Positions 1 through 7,114 of a stretch of 45,462 bases of DNA are shown in pieces. The stretch's first letter is position 1. Every line of letters starts with the position of its first letter. Below the pieces are notes generated by a model. That model saw only the letters and a list, made by a program, of their open reading frames with translations. It was not told the DNA's origin and ran no database searches. The DNA comes from Methylacidiphilales bacterium (lineage in GTDB: Bacteria > Verrucomicrobiota > Verrucomicrobiia > Methylacidiphilales > UBA1321): contig JAMFSY010000015.1 of assembly GCA_026225555.1 (NCBI GenBank), positions 1 to 45,462 of the forward strand, read 5' to 3'. A program made the translations under genes and the position numbers.

Positions 1-2
1 CC

Positions 3-1106
3 GGCACGGATGGCTACACCTACGAAATCACGCCCCACGGCGAGGCAACCCGGCTTTGCAAGATCGATTCCGACAGCGTCACCGCGATGGCAAGCGCGGG
101 CGGCGATACCATCCTGGCCACCAGCAATCCGGGCCGTCTTTTTCGCATCGGCCACACAAAAAGCCAGCCGGGCATTTACGAATCCAACGTGATCGATTCG
201 GAGGGTTTCGCCCGCTGGGGCGCGATCACGCTCGATGCCTCGAACGGCGATGCGGTGAAGATTCTGACCCGGAGCGGCAATACGGCCAAGCCCGACAAGA
301 CGTGGTATCCGTGGGTCGATGCCACTGGCGGCCAGGCGCAGAGTGCTCCGGCGCGATACATGCAGATGCAGCTTCAGATCGGCGAGGGGACGGTCGATAA
401 AATCGACGCCTGTTACCTGCCGAAAAATCAGCCGCCCCATATCGATACGGTCAAGATTCTGCCGGTGGGCACCGGGTTCACCTCGACCCAGGCCGCGCCG
501 CTGCCGCCGCTGCCGCATAGCCCGAATCAACTCGCTTCCGGCGAGGACCTGAACGATCCGCCGCCGCCGGTGCGCTGGCTCGCAGTCGAGGGCCACGGTC
601 TGCGCACGGTGGTCTGGAAGGCGAGCGATCCGAATGGGGATGACCTCACCTACAATGTTTCCTGGCGCAAGCGGGGCGAAACCGCGTGGCATGACCTGGC
701 GAAGAATCTCTCCGAGCCGGTGCTGAGTTGGGACACGACGAGTTGGAGTGATGGCACCTATGAACTCAAGGTCGAGGCCAGCGATGCGGGTTCGAATACG
801 CCGGGCGAGGGGCTTTCCGACGAGCAGATCAGCCGGGCCATGATTGTCGATAACACGCCGCCGGTCATCCGCGTCATCTCACAGAAAAGCGACGAAGTGG
901 AGTTCACTGTGACCGACGACTTGAGCGGGCTGCAAAGCGTCACCGTTTCGACCGACGGCAAGACCTATAAGTCGATTGTTCCGGTGGACGGCATTCTCGA
1001 TTCCGGCTCGGAACGTTTCGTCGCGAAAATCACCCCGGGCCAGGTGGTCTTCATCCGCGCGGAGGACGGCAGCGGGAATGTCGCCGGGGCTCAGACGGGG
1101 AAGTAA
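3..1106 (+). CDS. C-terminal part of a beta-propeller / Ig-like domain protein (5' end outside window)
   Basis: The frame is open to the left edge, so only the last 367 codons or so are present. The early part contains a propeller-blade-like stretch (LATSNPGRLFRIG, near residue 40 of the visible part), a pattern common in large exported propeller proteins of Verrucomicrobia and Acidobacteria. From about 590 the sequence looks like an Ig/fibronectin-type fold, with phrases such as WKASDPNGDDLTYNVSWR and DGTYELKVEASD, then a second beta-rich module with DNTPPVIRVIS and DDLSGLQSVTVSTDGK. A protein with this layout is normally secreted and may bind or sense surface polymers, but that is inference. 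The stop at 1104-1106 is followed 10 bases later by a palindromic repeat. Exact family not recognised. Confidence 0.75.
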   Translation, partial: GTDGYTYEITPHGEATRLCKIDSDSVTAMASAGGDTILATSNPGRLFRIGHTKSQPGIYESNVIDSEGFARWGAITLDASNGDAVKILTRSGNTAKPDKTWYPWVDATGGQAQSAPARYMQMQLQIGEGTVDKIDACYLPKNQPPHIDTVKILPVGTGFTSTQAAPLPPLPHSPNQLASGEDLNDPPPPVRWLAVEGHGLRTVVWKASDPNGDDLTYNVSWRKRGETAWHDLAKNLSEPVLSWDTTSWSDGTYELKVEASDAGSNTPGEGLSDEQISRAMIVDNTPPVIRVISQKSDEVEFTVTDDLSGLQSVTVSTDGKTYKSIVPVDGILDSGSERFVAKITPGQVVFIRAEDGSGNVAGAQTGK

Positions 1107-1116
1107 TCCCTTTTTT

Positions 1117-1225
1117 CTGAGGTAGCCGCCGCACGCCGTGCGGTGGAGGAGAGACACAAAGCTCGTCACGCTCTCTACTTTCTTTCGAAAAGGCACCACC
1201 GCACGGCGTGCGGCGGCTACCTCAG
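1117..1225. repeat. Palindromic repeat family A, copy 1
   Basis: Perfect 30-base inverted arms lie at 1117-1146 and 1196-1225, separated by 49 bases. Each arm is itself hairpin-forming around CCGCAC-gcc-GTGCGG. A second copy of the whole unit, including a similar spacer, is at 22002-22102. It sits just past a stop codon and could act as a transcript-end structure or be a small non-autonomous mobile element. Confidence 0.85.
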
Positions 1226-1271
1226 AATTGACGGCGGGCATAGGCCGCCGCAACTACTGCCGACCGCAGGT

Positions 1272-1362
1272 CCATCACCCTGAGCTTGTCGAAGGCCCCA
1301 GCTCCCGTGTTTTGAGCGCATCGAGATTTAGGCCAGGCCCTCCGACAAACTCAGGGTAATGG
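1272..1362. repeat. Palindromic repeat family B (CCTGAG-CTTGTCGAAGG type), copy 1
   Basis: Left arm 1272-1295 (CACCCTGAGCTTGTCGAAGG core) and right arm 1338-1362 (CCGACAAACTCAGGGT core) form an imperfect inverted repeat. Related copies are at 4749-4834, 21909-21935 (one arm only), 38632-38714 and 45443-45462 (cut by the window end). This core recurs in many unrelated bacterial genomes. It lies between the stop of the upstream gene and the stop of the convergent S55 gene. Confidence 0.8.
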
Positions 1363-1377
1363 TATCCAACCTTATCG

Positions 1378-3159
1378 TTATCGCACCGCCAACTGCACTT
1401 CCTGGTGACCTTTCACAGCGCCGGGGAGTTGGGCGCTCTTTTCGAGCCAGACCTGCTCGGGCAGATCGACCGAGGCGATCGAGGTGTTGTCATCCTGCAT
1501 CACCGAGCGAACCGAGCCGGGAAGGGCGGGCATCTCGCGGTTCTCGACCACTTCGCCGGTGGCGGCGGAGACGACCTGGACGTAGAGGCGATCCTGCAGA
1601 CGGCGGGAATTGAAGATCTGGATCATGTCATCGACCGTGGTGGCGTTGTCGATATCGCGGTCGATGCCCTTTTCGTTCAGTTCCGAGGCGCTGGCCACGC
1701 GGATCGAGACGGTGCCCGACTTGATGTTTTCCGGCAGGGTCAGCGCGAAGGTCTGGGAAGTCCGGGCGCCATATTCCTCGCGGAGGGCGACCGTCACATT
1801 CACCTGGCCATTGGCGTCAACCTCGTGGCTATCGGTATGGACCGACTCGATCGACCAGGTCTTCATCCGTTCCTGCGTGTCGAAGGAGACATGCAGGTTC
1901 TGGGCGACGAGGTGCTCATTGGTCTGGCCGAAGAGCTTTTCGAGGGGCTCGAGCGTGTTGGCGAGCAGGTCGGGCAGCGTGCTGTCCTCACCGCTGAAGA
2001 TGCCGTCGAGCTTGAGCGGCGCGTGGTTCGCGAAGGTCAGCTCACCGGTCATGTGGACCGAGAGCGCCCGGGAATGTTCGAGCGAGTGGCCCAGCGCGCT
2101 TTCCATCGCCGTGCCGATCAGCATCGGGGTCAGGAGCGGATGAGGGGCGAAGCTGCCCTTCAGGTCGGGGAGGCGCTCGCCTTCGTGCGTCCGCTCGATG
2201 GTGTAAGTGGCGAGGGGAGGCATGCTGCCCACGATGCCCGCGATGGCCGAAACGCGATCCTCGAAGATCGTGCCGATGACCGGTCCGATGTTGGTGAGCT
2301 TATAGGGAGACTCGAAGCTGGGGACCGTCGTGACCACCTGCGCGCCCGCCATGGGGAGCTCGGAAGCGCCGAAGCCGAACATCGGGTGACCGAAGCCGAG
2401 AACGTGGCTGCCGTTCCTCCAGGTGCAGGTGCCGGTGCCGGTCACACTGATGTCGCCGGTCATGAAGACCGCCGCGAGAGGCGAGCCGGGCTTGATGTCA
2501 GCCGCTTCCTTGAGGGCTTCCGTGTCCTTCGCATCGATCGAACCGCCGCCGGGGACCGTGATCAGCATGTTGCCGAGGCCGCAGCGGTTCAGCCAGTGGG
2601 TAAAGATATCCGACTGGACGCCGCAGACCGAGAGGGGAACCGCGAGGGCCGAGGTGCCGGAGTCATTGGAGCTGTGCGGCAGGACGGCCGTGAAGTTCAT
2701 GAACGGGATCGAGTCGGGCTTGGATTGGGCCTGCACCGTCGGAGGGCGAATTAGGTTTTCGACCTTCAACATGTCCGCGATCGGGGTGAAGCCGCACTGG
2801 CCGTCTTTCTCGAAGGAGGCGATACGCTCGGAAAGGGCGCCCACCAGCTTGCCGTCGATATAAAGGGGGCTGCCGCTCATGCCATGGACGGCACCGGTTA
2901 CCTGGGTCTTCTCATCCACCAGTCGGCAAATAATGAGATCCAGGCCCGGGCCCTGGGAATTTTTGGCTACCCCAAGAACCTCGGTCTGGAGCGGAACGAT
3001 CTCGTTCCCCTTCATCACCGTGTAGGTCAGGCCGTGCATGCCGGGCCGGAGTTGATCGACAGTCATGATTTCAGGTTGGGCGGAAGGGGTGCTGTCAGCC
3101 CCTTTCACCGGCATAACTGCCAGTAATAGTCCGAGTAGGACAAATTTGGATGCGCTCAT
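1378..3159 (-). CDS. SpoIVB peptidase S55-domain protein
   Basis: A 593-residue protein with an N-terminal signal peptide (residues 1-20, hydrophobic core LLGLLLAVMPV). The S55 hallmark GMSGSPLYIDGK is at residues 93-104 and includes the expected Ser; a second family motif, GFGHPMFGFG, lies further on. In spore formers the S55 domain of SpoIVB cleaves SpoIVFA. Verrucomicrobia do not sporulate, and long S55 proteins of this kind are common there with unknown substrate. The C-terminal half is beta-rich and unassigned. The start ATG at 3159 gives a clean signal peptide. It is convergent with the upstream gene and appears to be a single-gene unit. Family call is firm; catalytic activity and target are not known. 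Confidence 0.85.
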   Translation of the reverse strand: MSASKFVLLGLLLAVMPVKGADSTPSAQPEIMTVDQLRPGMHGLTYTVMKGNEIVPLQTEVLGVAKNSQGPGLDLIICRLVDEKTQVTGAVHGMSGSPLYIDGKLVGALSERIASFEKDGQCGFTPIADMLKVENLIRPPTVQAQSKPDSIPFMNFTAVLPHSSNDSGTSALAVPLSVCGVQSDIFTHWLNRCGLGNMLITVPGGGSIDAKDTEALKEAADIKPGSPLAAVFMTGDISVTGTGTCTWRNGSHVLGFGHPMFGFGASELPMAGAQVVTTVPSFESPYKLTNIGPVIGTIFEDRVSAIAGIVGSMPPLATYTIERTHEGERLPDLKGSFAPHPLLTPMLIGTAMESALGHSLEHSRALSVHMTGELTFANHAPLKLDGIFSGEDSTLPDLLANTLEPLEKLFGQTNEHLVAQNLHVSFDTQERMKTWSIESVHTDSHEVDANGQVNVTVALREEYGARTSQTFALTLPENIKSGTVSIRVASASELNEKGIDRDIDNATTVDDMIQIFNSRRLQDRLYVQVVSAATGEVVENREMPALPGSVRSVMQDDNTSIASVDLPEQVWLEKSAQLPGAVKGHQEVQLAVR

Positions 3160-3336
3160 GCCTGATAATTAGCAAAAGTGCTGCCAAAGCTTCCTAGCTC
3201 CTCTCCGGCAGGCGGGCAATAAGTGTCCAAAAGTGTCGGAAAATATGGGAAGCAACAGTTCACATCAAATAATATTCTAAATTACAGGAACGTAATAGTT
3301 GACTGTTCGGTAAACTACCCCATTATTATTCATACC

Positions 3337-3516
3337 ATGAGCATCTCCTTTATATTTGCCTTTGCCCCGGTGCCCTTGACCGACGAACTCAGCCCCCTTG
3401 CGCACGCCGCGGCCCTGGCCCGTCGCCGCCAGGCAGAAAGCCAGAATGTGACTGCCCCCCGGCATCGTATCCGGCCTCCTGCCGAGAAGAAGCCGCCCGA
3501 ACCCGCTTTAAGCTAG
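3337..3516 (+). CDS. Possible small protein, 59 aa, unknown
   Basis: ATG at 3337 opens a 59-codon frame with a short hydrophobic N-terminus (MSISFIFAFAPVPL), a basic middle rich in Arg, and a Pro-rich tail. There is no ribosome binding site. A TTGACT hexamer at 3299-3304 followed after 17 bases by AT-rich sequence would put transcription start close to the ATG, so a leaderless message is possible. The surrounding sequence (3160-3330) is unusually AT-rich for the window. No family recognised; it may be chance. Confidence 0.3.
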   Translation: MSISFIFAFAPVPLTDELSPLAHAAALARRRQAESQNVTAPRHRIRPPAEKKPPEPALS

Positions 3517-3644
3517 TTCAGATCGTTTTCAGAGGGAAAAAGAGGCTTCGGCCCACCCTCCAGCCCGGTCCTTGGGGGAAGGACGCGGGCCGGGAATGAC
3601 TGAACATTCTCGTACAGTCTGGTCTTCGAACCCAGGCTCTCCCC

Positions 3645-4610
3645 ATGAAGGTCGTCCTGCCTCGGTTCCGGCGGGATCTGCGTCTCCACGACAATACCGC
3701 GCTGCATGCCGCAGTGGCCTCAGCGGACATAGTGATTTCGATTTATATATTTGAGCCTGAATCGCTTAAGGATGATGCTCTTGAAGCACTCTGTGTCGCT
3801 TTTCTGCTCCAAAGTCTCGAGATTCTAAGTCACGAAATCGAAGCAGGCGGGGGAAAGCTGATTCTTCGTCGAGGAAGGCCGAAGAGGAGCTCCAAACGCC
3901 GGCAAAGGAGACCGGTGCGCACGAAATCTACTTCAATCGGGACTACGAACCCGAGAGTCGAAAGCGTGATACACGGATTGAAAAGATCTTCCGCGATCAT
4001 CAAGTCGCAATAAAAACATTCAAAGATGGTGTCGCGCAAGAACCGGACGATGTATTGAAAGCTGACGGAAAGCCCTACGAAGTTTTTACGGCCTATCAAA
4101 GAATTTGGCGCACCAAAAGCCACGACCCCCGTCTATGTAAGGTAAAATTTGCCGTATAGCCGGGGCGAAAATGCCCGAAAAGCGTGCCTTTTCCTACCTT
4201 AAAGGACTTGAGATGCCTTCTGGAAGTGCCGTCCATTCCGGCGGGGGCGCGACCAGCTCCAACAGTTTTCGCGAACCGGCGCCCTGACCTACGACGCCAA
4301 CCGGGATTTCCCCGCCCGGGACGGCACCTCCCGCCTTTCGGCCCACCTCGCCTTCGGAACGCTCTCGCCGCGCACCGTCCTCGCCGTGGTCGAAAAGGCT
4401 TCCGAGGCGCATCCCTCCGCCCGAAAGGAGCTGGATACCTTCGTTAACGAGCTGATCTGGCGGGATTTCTATCGCCAGGTCCTTTGGCACTTCCCGCATG
4501 TCGCCACCTCCGCCTTCAGGCCACAGGGAAACGAGATCGCGTGGGAGAATAACGAAAAGTATTTTGCCGGCTGGTGCGAGGGACGCACGCGCTACCCCAT
4601 CGTCGATCAT
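3645..4610 (+). pseudogene. phrB: Deoxyribodipyrimidine photolyase, decayed
   Basis: Three reading-frame segments together read as a photolyase. Segment 1 (3645-3875) gives the N-terminal antenna-domain start, RFRRDLRLHDNTAL. Loss of one base in an A run near 3875 shifts to segment 2 (3875 to about 4245), with TGAHEIYFNRDYEPESRKRD and LKADGKPYEVFTAYQRIW. This segment has an in-frame TAG at 4157-4159. A second shift near 4245, in a G run, leads to segment 3 with DGTSRLSAHLAFGTLSPR, VNELIWRDFYRQ and GWCEGRTRYPIVD. Homology stops at about 4607, before the rest of the FAD-binding region that photolyases need. The intact enzyme uses FAD and blue light to split pyrimidine dimers. With two frameshifts, a nonsense codon and a lost C-terminus, this copy cannot be functional. 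Confidence 0.88.
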
Positions 4611-4730
4611 ACGCAACAGCGGGCTCAAGGCTCTCGCGATGTTTCGGCGCGGCTGAGGGGCACCCTGAGGCAACAACCCGGGGTAACAATCCATCGACAA
4701 GTCGCGCCGGACAGGCTTCTTTACCCTAAG

Positions 4731-4869
4731 AGCTTGCTGAAAAAAGCAGTCATCCTGAGTTTGTCGAAGGATCAGGTCGGTTACCTCTTGCTTTTAGCGA
4801 GGCGGAACTGATCCTTCGACAAACTCAGGATGACTGAAATTTTTGAGAGCGAGCTTTTTTCAGCAAGCT
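4731..4869. repeat. Nested inverted repeat containing family B arms
   Basis: Outer arms at 4731-4747 and 4853-4869 (AGCTTGCTGAAAAAAGC and its complement) enclose inner family B arms at 4749-4775 and 4808-4834, which are perfect complements. The unit starts about 120 bases after the photolyase remnant and ends 18 bases before the next start codon. The terminal arms make it look like a miniature mobile unit rather than a simple terminator. Confidence 0.8.
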
Positions 4870-4887
4870 GCTAATTGCCTCGTCCCC

Positions 4888-6549
4888 ATGACCGAATCCA
4901 CCCCGCCACCTCTCCCCCCGCCGGTACGCATTTCGTGGCATCGGGTGCGCCTTTACTGCTGGAGCATCCTTCTCGTCCTCGCGCTCTATTTTTATGGCGC
5001 GGCTCGGCTGATCCGCGAGCAACCGAAGCGGGCGGTTGACGCCGTCTTCGCCCAGTTACCCTTTCCCGCCAGTGTCGGGCAGGCGACCTGGCTCGATGCC
5101 CACCGGCTCGAATTGCGTGAGGTGAAGATCGGCGATTTTTTCTACGCCTATTCGATCGTCGTCACGGCCAGCATCCCGCAGTTGCTCCGGCATCACGTCA
5201 CGCAGATCGACGTACATAGCCCGCAGCTCTTCACCAAGCCGCTCAACGATGCGCTGAGCAGTGGCGCTTCCACCGGTCCCAACGCCGGTCTCGACTGGAC
5301 GGTCAACAAGCTGATCATCCGGAGCGGCACGCTGATGCTCGATGATCTTGCCCCGGGCATGCAGTCGATTCCCGTGCGCCTTGGCGTGGTACAGCCGATC
5401 ATCCTGAACCATATCAAGCTGGGGAAACCGGACAGCAGCCCGGCCATGACCCGGGAGCGGATCGCCGATATCCAGAACGTCAACATCGTCTCGCCATTCG
5501 ATCCGCTCGTTCCCGTGCTTTCCTTCCCGCTCACGCGCGTGCGCTTCACTTATTCGGAATTATGGCACCATAAAATCCGCGAGATCGATCTCGTGAAGCC
5601 GGTCATTCACTTGGGACAGGATCTCTTCTGGTTCTCGGACGAGTTCAAGAAAGACCGGAACGTCGCGCCAACGGAAGGGCCGAAGGCCCCCTGGAATGTG
5701 GGCAAGTTCCAGGTCAAGTACGGCCAGCTCGCGATCAACGTCTTCGGCCAGCCGGCGGCGGTGCTGCCCTTCTTTTTCGAGACGGAAGTGAACGACATCC
5801 GGCTCGATCAGCTCGACAAGATTTCCGCCAAGAGCACCGTCGCGATCACCCGCCTCGACCAGGAATATCCCGATTACAAGATCAAGATTGTCGATCTCCA
5901 GGGCAAACTCGAGTTCAGCATCCCGCCCAGCGACGCGAAGGCGAACAACGTCGTGCCCACCGTTTATATCGAGGAACTCGCCTGGAACGGCATCGCGGCC
6001 ACGCAGGTCTGGAGCAGTGTGACCTTCGATCCGAGCGGCATCTATGGCAAGCTGGGTGGCAATTGCGAGAAGGGTTATCTCAAGGGCAACTTCGAGGTCT
6101 ATTACACCAAGGGCTTCCAGTGGAACGTCAACATGTTCGCCGACAAGATCGATTGCCAGCCCATCGCCCAGAAGCTCGCGGGAAAATATTTCGACCTGAC
6201 CGGCACGCTCGACGGGCAGGTTGGCGTGCAGGGCAAGGCCACCGAAATCCTCTCCTGCAAGGGCCGGCTCGCGATGGATCATCCCGGATTGCTCGAGATT
6301 CATTCGCTCGACCATTTGCTCGATCGTCTTCCGGCCAGTGCCACTTCTCTCCAGCGTGGTTCGCTCAAGATCGCGCTCGATTCTGTGCGCACCTATCCCT
6401 ACCAAACGGGCGTGCTGGATCTCAATTATACCCCGGCGGGCGGCGTGAGCACATTGAAGCTGGATAGCCCGAATGGTAAACGTGACTTTTCCATTCTCCT
6501 CCATCCCTACGAGAGTTCCAAGGTTGCCAAGGCAGATGATAGCCAGTAA
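4888..6549 (+). CDS. YdbH-like (AsmA-type) intermembrane lipid transport protein
   Basis: A 553-residue protein with one N-terminal membrane segment (about residues 18-36, YCWSILLVLALYFYGAARL) and a long periplasmic beta-rich region. Its C-terminal part resembles YdbH: repeated short beta strands ending in a segment around GTLDGQVGVQGKATE. In E. coli, YdbH is an AsmA-like protein thought to form a hydrophobic groove bridging inner and outer membranes, with lipoprotein YnbE at the outer end and YdbL as a modulator. The next gene encodes exactly those two partners, which is the main support for this call. An earlier ATG at 4843 lies inside the repeat; ATG 4888 is preferred. YdbH of E. coli is longer, so this is a shortened version. 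Confidence 0.75.
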   Translation: MTESTPPPLPPPVRISWHRVRLYCWSILLVLALYFYGAARLIREQPKRAVDAVFAQLPFPASVGQATWLDAHRLELREVKIGDFFYAYSIVVTASIPQLLRHHVTQIDVHSPQLFTKPLNDALSSGASTGPNAGLDWTVNKLIIRSGTLMLDDLAPGMQSIPVRLGVVQPIILNHIKLGKPDSSPAMTRERIADIQNVNIVSPFDPLVPVLSFPLTRVRFTYSELWHHKIREIDLVKPVIHLGQDLFWFSDEFKKDRNVAPTEGPKAPWNVGKFQVKYGQLAINVFGQPAAVLPFFFETEVNDIRLDQLDKISAKSTVAITRLDQEYPDYKIKIVDLQGKLEFSIPPSDAKANNVVPTVYIEELAWNGIAATQVWSSVTFDPSGIYGKLGGNCEKGYLKGNFEVYYTKGFQWNVNMFADKIDCQPIAQKLAGKYFDLTGTLDGQVGVQGKATEILSCKGRLAMDHPGLLEIHSLDHLLDRLPASATSLQRGSLKIALDSVRTYPYQTGVLDLNYTPAGGVSTLKLDSPNGKRDFSILLHPYESSKVAKADDSQ

Positions 6550-6601
6550 AACTAACGCCTACATTAGAATCCCGCATCCTGGCGTTGGTCGGGACTTTTC
6601 C

Positions 6602-7114
6602 GTGAATTTTTTATCGAGCCCTCTTCATTTTCTGACCAGGCGCTGCCCCTTGGCGGTCTTTCTTCTCGCCGCCATATGCCTGGCTGGATGCGCCCCCACC
6701 ATCAACCTCGCCACGCCGAAACCGGTGAAAGTCGATATCGGTGTACGGCTCGATGTTTACCAGAAGACGCCGGTGACCAAGGCCAAGGATGAGCAATCCA
6801 GCCTGACCATCGCCGCGAACCGCCGCCTCCGTTCCGGCGAAATCCAGCAGCTTAAAAATGACCGGGTGGTGGGCGAAGACCGCAGCGGTTATCTCGATGT
6901 GAAAAATCCGCCGGCGGCCGCCGCTTATCTCGCTTATGCCAAGGGAATCGTTACGGCCGAAAACGCCGATCGTTCGTATCTCTATCTGGCGAACGCGCAG
7001 ACCCAGAGCAAACCGCTGGAGCTGATTGAAGACGATTACGCCAAGCTATGGCGGCAACGTGCCTTTCCGGGAGAATGGTTACAGAAAGAAGACGGAACTT
7101 GGACTCAAAAGTAG
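6602..7114 (+). CDS. YnbE-YdbL (DUF1318) fusion lipoprotein
   Basis: From the GTG at 6602 the product is 170 residues with a lipoprotein signal peptide ending in the lipobox LAGC. Directly after the cysteine is a YnbE-like segment (CAPTINLATPKPVKVDIGVRLDVYQ): a short beta strand that in E. coli YnbE caps YdbH at the outer membrane. The rest is YdbL/DUF1318-like: RRLRSGEIQQLKNDRVVGED, GYLDVKN, and TAENADRSYLY. In E. coli the two are separate genes after ydbH; here they are one chain, so the YdbL part should be tethered to the membrane. An in-frame ATG at 6536 overlapping the upstream stop is an alternative start, but it would put about 22 extra residues before the signal peptide. Confidence 0.82.
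   Translation: MNFLSSPLHFLTRRCPLAVFLLAAICLAGCAPTINLATPKPVKVDIGVRLDVYQKTPVTKAKDEQSSLTIAANRRLRSGEIQQLKNDRVVGEDRSGYLDVKNPPAAAAYLAYAKGIVTAENADRSYLYLANAQTQSKPLELIEDDYAKLWRQRAFPGEWLQKEDGTWTQK

Noticed and set aside
1117..1362. CRISPR array suspected from several repeats close together
   Set aside because: The repeats are two unrelated inverted pairs, not evenly spaced direct repeats, and no cas genes are present.
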